A stretch of 37,059 bases of DNA from the NCBI GenBank assembly GCA_002423105.1, contig DIUT01000034.1, forward strand, positions 1 to 37,059. Direction: 5' to 3'. The DNA comes from Geobacter sp. UBA6151 (GTDB lineage: Bacteria; Desulfobacterota; Desulfuromonadia; Geobacterales; Pseudopelobacteraceae). Below, piece by piece: positions 6,775-15,341 of this stretch (position 1 is the first letter of the stretch; every line of letters begins with the position of its first letter). A program made the position numbers and the translations under genes. The notes beneath the pieces are model-generated. The model ran no database searches, was not told the DNA's origin, and worked only from the letters and a program-made list of their open reading frames with translations.

Positions 6775-7630
6775 CGCGCCGCCCATCACGCTGGAAATGC
6801 TGATAGACCGGACCAGTACGGTCTATTCCCTGCCTTTGTTTTATGATCGTTTGAACGAAGCGATCAACCATCCTCGTACCTCGGTCAATGACATAGCGCG
6901 GATTATCACCGAAGACCAGGGGCTGACTGCCCGCCTGTTGCGTCTGGCCAACAGCCCGTTGTTCGGCTGGTTTGGCAAGGTTGATTCCATTAACCGGGCG
7001 GTCACCATTATCGGTACCCAGCAGTTGCGCGATCTTGCTCTGGCAGCTTCGGTCATGGGGGTCTTCAAGGGGATTCCGCCGGAGTTGATGGATATGAGCG
7101 GTTTCTGGCGTCACAGTATTGCCTGCGGGATTGTGGCCCGCACTCTGGCGGTCTGGAGGCGTGACACCAATGTGGAGCGGTTCTTTGTGGCCGGGATGCT
7201 GCATGATGTGGGGCAGGTGATCATGGCCGCAGCTGTTCCGGATCTGGTGCGGGAGATGCTGGAAGAATGCCGTGAAATGAAGGAACTGTACTTCGATGTG
7301 GAACGGAAACGGCTGGCCTTTGACCATGCCGATGCCGGAGGGGCGCTGCTGAAGGCTTGGAAAATTCCAGCCAATATCATCGATCCCGTTGAATTTCACC
7401 ATCGCCCTGGACGGGCTGAACAGTATCCGCTGGAAACCGGTATTATTCACCTGTCTGATATCATTTGTCAGGCGATGGAGTATGGCCGTACCGGTGAATG
7501 GTGCGTTCCACCGCTGGATACCGAGGCTTGGGAACGGCTGGACGCGTTGCCATCCATGTTGGGAGCGGTCCTGAAACAGGCGGAGACCCAGATCGAAGAG
7601 ACCTTTACCATACTTTCGGAGGAAACATGA
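6761..7630 (+). CDS. HDOD domain signalling protein
   Basis: A 289-residue protein made almost entirely of an HDOD domain, a catalytically uncertain relative of HD phosphohydrolases used in signal transduction. Visible are LPLFYDRLNEAIN near residues 24-36, DQGLTARLLRLANSPLFGW, the NRAVTIIGTQQLRDLAL block, FFVAGMLHDVGQVIM, and a later EFHHRP segment. It overlaps the gene before it by 14 bases and the histidine kinase after it by ATGA. HDOD proteins next to hybrid kinases are common in Geobacter-like genomes and act in regulatory phosphorelay circuits; the exact input and output are unknown. Confidence 0.92.
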   Translation: MAFADAPPITLEMLIDRTSTVYSLPLFYDRLNEAINHPRTSVNDIARIITEDQGLTARLLRLANSPLFGWFGKVDSINRAVTIIGTQQLRDLALAASVMGVFKGIPPELMDMSGFWRHSIACGIVARTLAVWRRDTNVERFFVAGMLHDVGQVIMAAAVPDLVREMLEECREMKELYFDVERKRLAFDHADAGGALLKAWKIPANIIDPVEFHHRPGRAEQYPLETGIIHLSDIICQAMEYGRTGEWCVPPLDTEAWERLDALPSMLGAVLKQAETQIEETFTILSEET

Positions 7631-9789
7631 CTCCAGTAGCAGCCGTTCATGGCATTGACTTCTTCAAGGAGCGGGTCAGCTATCTGGAAGAGTCAAACCG
7701 CCGCTACGTTTCGATACTGGAGATGCTTGCCAGCAGCGGCGACTTCCAGGCGGATCTGGCACGGGCGGAGAGTCTTGATGCAATCTACACTGCTACTCTG
7801 GCCCAGATCCTGCGCTTAAGTCCGCTCAATCTTGCCGGTATGCTGGTTTGTCAGGACGACGGTAGTTTTGAGCTGGTCTGCTGCGAACCGCTGGGTGACC
7901 AGGCCCAGTTGCAGAAAGCGGTGGATGCTTCCATCATGGACGGTTCCTTTGCCTGGGCGCTGAACCGTAATCAGTCCGTGCTGCTGCCAGCTGTTGATGG
8001 CCGGACCCTGTTGTTGCAGACCATTGCCACCCGCTCCCGTATCCACGGTATGTTTGCCGGGCTTTTGCCTGACCAGCTTGCCACCATGGACGTTCCCTCC
8101 CTGAATGCTTTGTCCATTGTGCTATACGCCGCTGCCTATGCTGTTGAAAGCACCATGCTGAGAACATTGTTGCGGGAACATATGGCCGGCCTTGAACAGC
8201 GAGTGCAGGAGCGGACCTCCGAACTTGCCGAAGCCACTGAACGGGCTGAGGCGGCAAGTCGCGCCAAGAGCGAGTTTCTGGCCAATATGAGCCACGAGAT
8301 CCGTACGCCGATGAATGGTGTGATCGGCATGGCCGAACTGCTGCTGGAAGGGGGCTTTACACCGGACCAGCAACACAAGCATCTGCTGGCCATCCGTGAT
8401 TCGACGGAAAACCTGCTGGTGATCATTAACGATATCCTTGATTTTTCAAAGATTGAGGCGGGTAAACTGGAGCTGAGTCACGGGCCATTTCTGTTGCGGC
8501 AAATGCTCGAACGGCGGCTTTACCCGCAGACGGTCCGGGCACAGCAGAAGGGCATCAGGCTGGTCATCAATGTTGATCCGGCAGTGCCGGACCGGGTTGA
8601 AGGTGATGAGGTCAAGCTCTGTCAGATACTGATCAATCTGGTGGGTAATGCGCTCAAATTCAGCCAGCAGGGGGAGATAAGGGTCTCGGTCTGCCTTGAG
8701 CATAATCCTGAACAGGATCTGATGCTGCGCTTCTGTGTGGCGGACCAGGGGATTGGCATTCCGCCGGAAGCCCAGGCACGTATTTTTGAAACCTTTGAAC
8801 AGGCCGATGTCACCACCACCAAGAAGTTTGGCGGCACCGGCCTGGGATTGGCCATCTGCCGCAGTCTTTCAGAGCTGATGGGCGGAACCATCTGGGTTGA
8901 AAGCCAGCTGGGCGTTGGCAGCAATTTCCTCTTTACGGCCCGATTGCGTCCTGTTGGTGCTGATACGGTAATTGCGGGAGAAGAGGCAACGGCTGCTCTG
9001 TCGGCTTATTCCGGGACTGCTGTGGAAACTCCTCTGGGAGTGCTTTCCGTGCTACTGGCCGACGATGTGGAGGTAAACCGGGAAATGGCCCTGACCGTGC
9101 TGGAGCGCGCCGGACATGTTGTTGTGCTTGCAGAGGATGGCAGGGAGGCGGTGGAGCACTATGCCGCCGGACGGTTCCATCTTGTGTTCATGGATGTCCA
9201 GATGCCCGAGATGGACGGTATGCAGGCCACACGGGCTATCCGTGAATTGGAAGCGTCTGCGGGCCTGCCCCATACGCCGATTGTAGCCATGACCGCCTAT
9301 GCGGCCGCCGAAGATCGTGACAATTGCCTGGCTGCCGGTATGGATGACTATCTTTCCAAGCCGGTCAAGCCGGTGCAGATGCTGGCGATGCTGCAACGCC
9401 ACTGTGCCGGAGTGATACAAGCGGAAGCCGTTCCGGTATCTGCGCAGTCACAGGAGGCGCAACTGCCGGTCTTTGCCCGTGACGACCTGCTTGAGCGGTT
9501 GGGGGGTGTTGAGGCGATGCTGCCCAGGTTTATCGGCATGTACCGCAAAGGGGTGGCTGCCAGCATGACTGCCCTGGAAGAAGCGATAGCGTCTGAGAAT
9601 CCCGATGATGTGCGGATGCATGCCCATGCCATCAAAGGCTCATCTGCCAATATCGGCGCATTGCAGGTCCATGAAACCGCCGCCCGGCTTGAGGAAGCGG
9701 CCAAGACCGGCGATATTGGCGGTGCTGCGCTGGCGCTTGCCAGTCTGAAGGAGCAGTTGAACGCCTTTAATGTAGCTGCCGGGGATTAG
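7627..9789 (+). CDS. Hybrid sensor histidine kinase (HisKA-HATPase-REC-Hpt)
   Basis: A 720-residue phosphorelay kinase. The start ATG at 7627 overlaps the HDOD stop (ATGA); a longer frame from 7498 would sit inside that gene. Residues 1-180 form a soluble GAF-like input region, then a coiled coil (185-215). The dimerisation domain has NMSHEIRTPMNG with the phospho-acceptor His223. The ATPase has the N box NLVGNALKFS and glycine boxes DQGIGIP and GGTGLGL. The receiver domain has the phospho-acceptor Asp523 in MDVQMPEMDG and a conserved Lys in SKPVKP. The C-terminal Hpt domain has HAIKGSSANIG with His667. No membrane segment is seen, so it is a cytoplasmic BarA/RcsC-like kinase. No separate output regulator is adjacent. 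Confidence 0.95.
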   Translation: MTPVAAVHGIDFFKERVSYLEESNRRYVSILEMLASSGDFQADLARAESLDAIYTATLAQILRLSPLNLAGMLVCQDDGSFELVCCEPLGDQAQLQKAVDASIMDGSFAWALNRNQSVLLPAVDGRTLLLQTIATRSRIHGMFAGLLPDQLATMDVPSLNALSIVLYAAAYAVESTMLRTLLREHMAGLEQRVQERTSELAEATERAEAASRAKSEFLANMSHEIRTPMNGVIGMAELLLEGGFTPDQQHKHLLAIRDSTENLLVIINDILDFSKIEAGKLELSHGPFLLRQMLERRLYPQTVRAQQKGIRLVINVDPAVPDRVEGDEVKLCQILINLVGNALKFSQQGEIRVSVCLEHNPEQDLMLRFCVADQGIGIPPEAQARIFETFEQADVTTTKKFGGTGLGLAICRSLSELMGGTIWVESQLGVGSNFLFTARLRPVGADTVIAGEEATAALSAYSGTAVETPLGVLSVLLADDVEVNREMALTVLERAGHVVVLAEDGREAVEHYAAGRFHLVFMDVQMPEMDGMQATRAIRELEASAGLPHTPIVAMTAYAAAEDRDNCLAAGMDDYLSKPVKPVQMLAMLQRHCAGVIQAEAVPVSAQSQEAQLPVFARDDLLERLGGVEAMLPRFIGMYRKGVAASMTALEEAIASENPDDVRMHAHAIKGSSANIGALQVHETAARLEEAAKTGDIGGAALALASLKEQLNAFNVAAGD

Positions 9790-9795
9790 GAACTT

Positions 9796-9973
9796 GGAAC
9801 TTGCTAATATACCGTTTTACATCTCATCTTCAGGCCATCTTTGCCACCCCTTCAATCGCAAAATCCTCTGCGTAGCTTTGGCTACGCCTGCGGTTTTGCT
9901 CAATCAGGGATGACAAATCTGACCTAAATCTGAGCGTAAATACTGGTACATCAGCAAATTCCAACTCCCTTAA
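9796..9973 (+). repeat. Dispersed imperfect-palindromic intergenic repeat, copy 2
   Basis: Same element and orientation as copy 1 (4941-5118), core 9819-9938, with only a few differences. It fills the gap between the convergent kinase and thiolase-like genes, where it could serve as a structured transcript end. It holds no gene. Confidence 0.85.
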
Positions 9974-9988
9974 ATGCTCCCACCCGGA

Positions 9989-11587
9989 TCATGAACGCAA
10001 CTGTTTCCAGCCGCTTTCAGCAATGGAACGCAGACCGTCGAGTGTGCGCTTGTAAAGCCGCCGTACCGGCATTTTGTTCAGAACAATGGCGCTATCCAGC
10101 CGCTCAATCATCACGCTGTCGCCAGTTGCCAGACCCATTACTTCCGGGGCATGTGAGCCTTCAAGCCCGAACAGGAAGCGATATTTCCTGCCGTTGTGAC
10201 GGCAGGCCACAATCAGAATCGCCACTTCAGGCGCCCCGGTCTTGTAGTTGTAACGGACCGTTGCACTGACAAATTCACCGGTGCAGCGGCCCGAATCGGC
10301 AAGTAACGCTTCCAGATTCACCCCTTTTGGTTTCAACCGTCCCAAGGACGGCATACCCCAGGGACGGTATGGTTCGTTGGCGCGCCGTTCAAAGCTGTCG
10401 GTGCGCTCCATAAGCACCACCACGTTATTGTTGATGGGACCACCGATGGAGTGGGAAAGACCTGCCCTGAAACGGCCATTGATTATCAGGCGATGGTTTT
10501 CGACAATCTGCACCATGCCGGTTGCGCCAAGGGGGTGGCCCCGTCCTTTCAGGCCGCCGGTCAGGTTGGTTGGCCAGGAACCGTCGGGACCGGTCAGACT
10601 GTCGTCCAGCAGTGCATCAAACAGGCGGTGGCGCGGCGCAACACCCAGGTCAACCAGGTTGATCGGGCCGAAACCATTGAAAGGGTCGTGCATATTGACA
10701 TGCAGTTGTCCTTCAAGGGGTTGCAGGTTGCGCAGGCCTGCCATGCCGTAGGTGATGGAAGCGGCGATGACGGTTGCCGGAAATGAGTGGAAATAGTTGC
10801 GGTCTGCTATGGTGGGGATGTCGGTTGCGCTGCCCAGGCCGGAAACCATCACGTCTTGGGAGCGTGCGGTCAGAATGACGGCAGCCATGCCATCGGACAT
10901 GGGGCAGTAGTCGTGGTAGCGCAACGGATTCCAGTAACGGTAGTTCTCGCCGCTGTCAACCTGCCGGAAGTATTCTTCCACCGGCAGCGGGTCCCGCAGG
11001 TGCGCCTCGGGATTGGTGCTGGAAAAACGGTGACTGCGCTGTGAAAGCAGCGCGGAGTACGCGGCCCACTCTTCGTCTGAAAGTCCGAGACGCTCTTTCA
11101 GCGCCCGCGCCACAAGGGCTCCGCAGGCCGGCATGGTCAGGCCGTACTCCGACTCATCCCGGTCAATGACTCCGGCAATGATGGCTGTGGACGCGGCAGT
11201 GGAGGCGTCACTCATTTTCTGGATGCCGATGGCCAGAACATGGTCATGACGTCCTGATGCCACTTCCAGATAGGCGTTTTCAAAGGCCGAAGCGCCAGAG
11301 GAGGAGGCCGTGTCGATCAGAATCGATTTCACTCCTGATACCCCCAAGATGCCGGCGATCTTGGCTGCGGTGTTGTCAACCCCTGAAAACGCCGCAGGGT
11401 TCTGGCTGCCAACGACCACGGCCTCTATCTGGCGCTTCTTTATCGGGCTTTCATCAAAAACCCGCCCACATTGTTCCGCCATTTCCAGAAACGTCAGTTT
11501 TTCGCGATCTCTACCCGCATAGCGGCCAACCGGAGCCATCCAGGAGGCAGCGATATACACGGGACGCGGAGTAAAGCTTGTTTGCAT
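9989..11587 (-). CDS. Thiolase-fold protein lacking both catalytic cysteines, with C-terminal OB-like domain
   Basis: A 532-residue protein of the thiolase superfamily (SCP2/acetyl-CoA acetyltransferase-like). Residues 8-395 cover the two thiolase halves. The active-site His motif GGLKGRGHPLGATG is intact, but the nucleophile position reads DTASSSGAS (Ser95 in place of Cys), and the second cysteine motif reads SIGGPINNN, also with Ser. A standard thiolase reaction is therefore unlikely; retro-aldol, scaffold or CoA-binding roles are alternatives, as in cysteine-less thiolase-like aldolases. The C-terminal ~120 residues (410-532) look like a beta-rich OB-type domain similar to those that partner such proteins, here fused. 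The hydroxyacid dehydrogenase upstream on the same strand may act in the same acyl-CoA pathway. Confidence 0.85.
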   Translation of the reverse strand: MQTSFTPRPVYIAASWMAPVGRYAGRDREKLTFLEMAEQCGRVFDESPIKKRQIEAVVVGSQNPAAFSGVDNTAAKIAGILGVSGVKSILIDTASSSGASAFENAYLEVASGRHDHVLAIGIQKMSDASTAASTAIIAGVIDRDESEYGLTMPACGALVARALKERLGLSDEEWAAYSALLSQRSHRFSSTNPEAHLRDPLPVEEYFRQVDSGENYRYWNPLRYHDYCPMSDGMAAVILTARSQDVMVSGLGSATDIPTIADRNYFHSFPATVIAASITYGMAGLRNLQPLEGQLHVNMHDPFNGFGPINLVDLGVAPRHRLFDALLDDSLTGPDGSWPTNLTGGLKGRGHPLGATGMVQIVENHRLIINGRFRAGLSHSIGGPINNNVVVLMERTDSFERRANEPYRPWGMPSLGRLKPKGVNLEALLADSGRCTGEFVSATVRYNYKTGAPEVAILIVACRHNGRKYRFLFGLEGSHAPEVMGLATGDSVMIERLDSAIVLNKMPVRRLYKRTLDGLRSIAESGWKQLRS

Positions 11588-11609
11588 GGTCTTTTACCCC
11601 CCCATAACG

Positions 11610-11641
11610 CATACGGGGCGTCCTTGCGAACGCCCCGTATG
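11610..11641. repeat. Perfect 12-base inverted repeat upstream of the thiolase-like gene
   Basis: Arms CATACGGGGCGT (11610-11621) and ACGCCCCGTATG (11630-11641) pair perfectly around an 8-base loop, 23 bases before the thiolase-like start. No T run follows on either strand, so it may be a leader hairpin, an operator or a terminator without U-tract. Confidence 0.65.
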
Positions 11642-11701
11642 ATGAATAGTGGTACCGAAAAGTCGATGGTTAGGAGGCTGGCAATAATAAGTTGAACAAA
11701 A

Positions 11702-11823
11702 TTGCGCTCAGATTTTGGTCAGATTTGGCTGCAGTGATTGAGCAAAACCGCAGGCGTAGCAGGGCTACGTCGAGGATTTTGTGATTGAGCTGCGGTCAAA
11801 GATGGCCAGAAGATGAGATGCAA
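11702..11823 (-). repeat. Dispersed imperfect-palindromic intergenic repeat, copy 3 (inverted, diverged)
   Basis: The reverse complement matches the core of copies 1 and 2: CATCTCATCTTC, GGCCATCTTTG, AATCCTC, the ACGTAGCcctGCTACG centre, TGCGGTTTTGCTCAATC and CAAATCTGACC are all recognisable. It is in the opposite orientation and more diverged. It lies between the dehydrogenase stop and the thiolase-like gene. Confidence 0.8.
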
Positions 11824-11851
11824 GATGTTCATGTTATTGTTGCTAGTCTCC

Positions 11852-12718
11852 TTAGCTTCTCAAAACCTTGATGACCGCTGAAAAATCCTCTTCGCCATAG
11901 CCTGCTTCAACGCCCTTTTCGTACATCTTGCTTGCTGCTTCGCCAGCGGGCAGCGTAAGGCCGACCAGACGGGCAGCGTTCATAACCAGATGCAGGCCGT
12001 CATTCACATACTTGAGCGCCAGACTGCGGGTGAATTCGTTGCGGGCCATGGCGCGGCCTTTAAGATGGAAAATCGGAGAGGCGACGCCGCGGGTGTCCAG
12101 CACTTCAAGGATCTTGTCCGCATTGAAGCCCATCTTTTCACCAAAGACGATACTCTCGGCCAATACCTGTACCAGTGTGGCTTGCGCCAGATTGACGATA
12201 AACTTCATTTTAGTGGCATCGCCGATTTCTCCGACATGGATGGTGTTCAGCCCGAAAACGGAGAACGGCTCGCGGCATCTGCCGATGACAGCCGGGTCGC
12301 CGCCGACAATGATGGTCAACAGGCCGCTTGCGGCATGGTCCTTGTTACCCCATATCGGCGCATCCAGGTAAAGAGCGCCGCGTTTGGCGGTTTCTTCCGC
12401 CATTTTCATGGTTGTTTCAAGGGAAGTGGTACCCATGTCGGCAAAAATAGTACCGGGATCAATGCCAGCCAGCACGCCGGTTTCTCCACAGAACAGCGGT
12501 CCCTGCTCGTCACCTTCGGATACGATGGAAATCACCAGCTCCTTGCCATGGGATGCCTCGGCAGCCGTGACGGCGCCTTTTGCTCCCATTGAAACCAGAT
12601 CGGCGATTTTGGCCGGGTCAGTGTCGAATACGGTGACATCGTACTCTCCTTTAACCAGGTTAGCCGCCATATGCCGTCCAACCGTTCCCAGGCCGATGAA
12701 TCCAACTTTACGCAACAT
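11852..12718 (-). CDS. NAD(P)-dependent beta-hydroxyacid dehydrogenase family protein
   Basis: A 288-residue member of the 3-hydroxyisobutyrate dehydrogenase / 6-phosphogluconate dehydrogenase-like family, which oxidises beta-hydroxyacids or reduces semialdehydes. The Rossmann motif GFIGLGTVGRHMA is at residues 7-19. The catalytic Lys lies in GDATKMKFIVN. The substrate-loop motif is DAPIWGN rather than the usual DAPVSGG, so the substrate may differ from hydroxyisobutyrate. The GAGAAGGGAG-like ribosome binding site (GGGAG) is 7 bases before the ATG. It lies upstream of the thiolase-like gene on the same strand, separated by repeat copy 3 and a hairpin. The exact substrate cannot be told from sequence. 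Confidence 0.88.
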   Translation of the reverse strand: MLRKVGFIGLGTVGRHMAANLVKGEYDVTVFDTDPAKIADLVSMGAKGAVTAAEASHGKELVISIVSEGDEQGPLFCGETGVLAGIDPGTIFADMGTTSLETTMKMAEETAKRGALYLDAPIWGNKDHAASGLLTIIVGGDPAVIGRCREPFSVFGLNTIHVGEIGDATKMKFIVNLAQATLVQVLAESIVFGEKMGFNADKILEVLDTRGVASPIFHLKGRAMARNEFTRSLALKYVNDGLHLVMNAARLVGLTLPAGEAASKMYEKGVEAGYGEEDFSAVIKVLRS

Positions 12719-12790
12719 GACAAACTCCCTTCTATGGAAAAATCAAATGATGTTATCTGCTGTATGATTGATCATTAATACACTGAAATT

Positions 12791-12806
12791 GGGTTGCTGG
12801 CAACCC
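12791..12806. terminator. Weak hairpin in the nth-dehydrogenase gap
   Basis: GGGTTG and CAACCC pair around CTGG. On the leftward strand it lies 35 bases after the nth stop and is followed by AATTT, giving a weak terminator candidate for nth. Confidence 0.35.
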
Positions 12807-12840
12807 CGTTTTCCCCATAGTCGAGCGGTTTAGAACGATG

Positions 12841-13497
12841 TCATCTGCTGCGCAGGACGCCAATCCGTTTACAGAGTGACGCCAGGGGGCAGCACGAACA
12901 GGCTGGAGTTGCGGGAAAGCAGCGATGCTGTCCGTAGCTGACCAGCAGGTCATTGATCTCTATCCAGTATTCCGGCGGAAGTTTCTGCCGCAGCGCCAGC
13001 TCTGTCTTGTCAGGAGTTCCGGTAGTCACATACCCCCAGCGGTTGGTGATCCGATGCACATGGATATCAACACAAATGCCCGGTTTGCCATATCCCAGAG
13101 TAACGACCAGATTGGCAGTCTTACGCCCCACTCCCTTGAATGACGTCAGCTGATCGATGGTGTCGGGCACGATACCGTCAAAATCTTCCATCAGTCTGTG
13201 GCAAATAGCCTGGATCTGTTGCGACTTTACCCGGTAGAAACCGGTCGGATAAATCAGTGCTGCAATTTGCTCTTCTGTCAGCCGTCCCATTGTCTGCGGC
13301 GTATCGGCTCTGCCGAAGAGCCGTTCCGAGGCTTCAGCAGTCACGGCATCCCGGGTGCGTAGCGATATGATACAGGAGATGAGCACGGTAAATGGGCTGC
13401 GATACTGTTGTGCCACTACGGTTACCGATGGTGACGGCCATTGGCGGCATTCCTGACGGAGGAGCGCCATTGCTTCATGAATCTGCTGATCGTTCAT
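12841..13497 (-). CDS. nth: Endonuclease III
   Basis: Bifunctional DNA glycosylase/AP lyase that removes oxidised pyrimidines. It is 218 residues long, the usual size. The helix-hairpin-helix reads FKGVGRKTANLVV with the catalytic Lys, the catalytic Asp is in VDIHVHRITNRWG, and the C-terminal 4Fe-4S loop has C-X6-C-X2-C-X5-C (HRCFPATPACSCCPLASLC). This contrasts with the cluster-free glycosylase at 2335-3288. It is divergent from the PHP gene at 13564, 66 bases away. Confidence 0.95.
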   Translation of the reverse strand: MNDQQIHEAMALLRQECRQWPSPSVTVVAQQYRSPFTVLISCIISLRTRDAVTAEASERLFGRADTPQTMGRLTEEQIAALIYPTGFYRVKSQQIQAICHRLMEDFDGIVPDTIDQLTSFKGVGRKTANLVVTLGYGKPGICVDIHVHRITNRWGYVTTGTPDKTELALRQKLPPEYWIEINDLLVSYGQHRCFPATPACSCCPLASLCKRIGVLRSR

Positions 13498-13563
13498 CTG
13501 TCCGTGACCTTTTCTTGCCTTTTCAATGTGCTCCGGTCATGATGTCGCCGGAAAGGAGTTCTG

Positions 13564-14454
13564 ATGACTTACATTGATCTGCATCTGCACTCGAACTGTT
13601 CCGATGGCGTGCTGGAGCCGCAGAAGCTTGTGGAAGTAGCTCAGTTGGCCGGTCTTGGCGTCATTGCCCTCTGTGACCACGACAGTATCTCCGGTGTCGC
13701 CAGGGCGCTTGAGGCCGGGCAGAAGCTTGGTGTCGAGGTGCTTGCAGGGGTCGAGCTTTCCGTTGTCTGGCGTGACTGGCGTGATGTGCATCTGCTGGGA
13801 TACGCTATCGATATCGCGACGCCGGAACTGGTGGAGCGTCTTGCGGCATTTGCCCAGCGCCGTGCCAACCGCAACCGGGAAATTGTGCTGTCGGTCAACC
13901 GGCTGCTTGAACAAAAAAACCTGCAACCGCTGACTTTTGCCGAGGTGGAGTGTCTGGCCGAAGGGGTCATGGGCCGTCCCCATATTGCCCGCGCCCTGAT
14001 TTCTCGGGGATATGCCACCACCATGGAAGATGCCTTTACCCGCTACCTTGTTCCCTGTGACGTGCCCAAAACATACTGGGCCATGGCGGAGGCTATTGCC
14101 ACCATCCGGCGGGCCGGGGGGGTAGCCGTGCTGGCTCATCCCACCAGCATCAGCAATGATCTGCCCACGCTTGAAGCAATTATTACGGAGCTTGCCGCCC
14201 AGGGGCTGGACGGCCTTGAGGTTTACAACAGCATGGCGACGGAACAGGAAGCCGCATTTCTTCAAAGGCTGGCGAACCGGCTGCACCTGTTGGTGACCGC
14301 CGGATCGGACTTTCATGGGATTGACGCTGCTGACAGCATTGGAAAAGGGCGGGGAGGCATCCGGTTTTCCGGCGCCCTGCTCCCGCCCCTGCGTTCCCTG
14401 GCTGCCCACCGGCAGCAAACGGTCAGATCTTTTCCTTCAGTGCCCGGTAATTGA
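13564..14454 (+). CDS. PHP-domain phosphoesterase (TrpH/RNase AM-like)
   Basis: A 296-residue metal-dependent PHP phosphoesterase. The metal-binding motifs are clear: DLHLHSNCSDG near residues 5-15, DHDS near 39-42, GVELS near 60-64, a LAHP motif near 194-197 and a SDFHG motif near 247-251. Length and motif order match the YciV/TrpH family, whose characterised members hydrolyse nucleoside 3',5'-bisphosphates or trim RNA 5' ends. It has a GGAAAGGAG-type ribosome binding site. Its 3' end overlaps the convergent kinase-like gene by 32 bases. The N-terminal assignment is secure; the natural substrate is inferred from family knowledge. Confidence 0.9.
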   Translation: MTYIDLHLHSNCSDGVLEPQKLVEVAQLAGLGVIALCDHDSISGVARALEAGQKLGVEVLAGVELSVVWRDWRDVHLLGYAIDIATPELVERLAAFAQRRANRNREIVLSVNRLLEQKNLQPLTFAEVECLAEGVMGRPHIARALISRGYATTMEDAFTRYLVPCDVPKTYWAMAEAIATIRRAGGVAVLAHPTSISNDLPTLEAIITELAAQGLDGLEVYNSMATEQEAAFLQRLANRLHLLVTAGSDFHGIDAADSIGKGRGGIRFSGALLPPLRSLAAHRQQTVRSFPSVPGN

Positions 14455-15250
14455 CCACCGACAGGTTGTCAACTACCTGGACAACCCCCTCCATGGCCCG
14501 CACCAGTTTAAGGGCGGCCGCTTTTTCCTGATCGGAGCCGATGTAGCCGGAGAGAGTCACCCGGCCATCTTCCATGTCAATCCTGAACGGCCGGTATTCC
14601 AGCTCAGCGGACTGCAACAGGGCGGTTTCAATCTTTTTCACCAGAATCGTGTTGTCAATACTATTGGCAGCCCATGCCTCGGCTTCCTTCAGTTGGGGAT
14701 CCTTCAGCGCCGACAGGACGGCATCAATGATGGAGGAAGGGGAAAGCCGCATGGTGTTGAAAATCAGGTCATACTGTAAGGGATCATTCCAGTCCCGGTT
14801 GAAGTAATAATGAATAAAGCCGCCACGCTGATGATCACTGCGTCTGATCAGTTCCCTGGCCAGATCCGGGTCAATCCATTCCCGTTCTGCAAAGCGTTCA
14901 ACCCGTTCATCAAAATCGGCTATAAAGCGCAAACGCAGCAGATTACCGCATCCGCGCAGCAGGTCCTGGGCGCCCCGTCCATAGAGGATGACGTTCCCCT
15001 TGCGGGCATAGTCAAGCAGGATCAGTTCAATACGGTTCAGTGAAGCTGCCCGCTGGCGGTCTTCTACGGTGTTATAGGACGGCGGTTTTTCGTCAACTGA
15101 TTGCAAAAGATCTACCGAAAGTCCGTATTCGGCAGCGCATTCTGCCAGACGTGGTCCGTCAACAAGTGAATATTTCAGCTTCTTTGCCAGTTCCTGAGCA
15201 ATTGAGTAGGCACCGGTACCCATCTCACGTGAAATCGTTATGATAGCCAT
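14423..15250 (-). CDS. Cytidylate kinase-like protein with C-terminal BON domain
   Basis: A 275-residue protein. The ATG at 15250 (MAIITISREMGTG) is preferred to an upstream one at 15289 because it starts exactly at the family's beginning and has a GGAGGGA ribosome binding site. Residues 1-190 match the cytidylate kinase-like family: ISREMGTGAYSIAQELAKKL, an AEREW segment and an HYYFNRDWNDPLQYDL segment. Residues about 205-270 form a BON domain (DGRVTLSGYIGSDQEKAAA, VVQVVDNLSVV), which is normally periplasmic or lipid-associated, so the fusion in a protein without a signal peptide is of interest. The function is unknown. It overlaps the convergent PHP gene by 32 bases. Confidence 0.85.
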   Translation of the reverse strand: MAIITISREMGTGAYSIAQELAKKLKYSLVDGPRLAECAAEYGLSVDLLQSVDEKPPSYNTVEDRQRAASLNRIELILLDYARKGNVILYGRGAQDLLRGCGNLLRLRFIADFDERVERFAEREWIDPDLARELIRRSDHQRGGFIHYYFNRDWNDPLQYDLIFNTMRLSPSSIIDAVLSALKDPQLKEAEAWAANSIDNTILVKKIETALLQSAELEYRPFRIDMEDGRVTLSGYIGSDQEKAAALKLVRAMEGVVQVVDNLSVVNYRALKEKI

Positions 15251-15341
15251 CGTATTCCCGTCCCTCCGATTCAGTCTTCTGTACTTCACTTATCATGTTC
15301 TGCTTGCCGGTACAAGCGGTCAATGTTAGGCTTTCCCCGCC

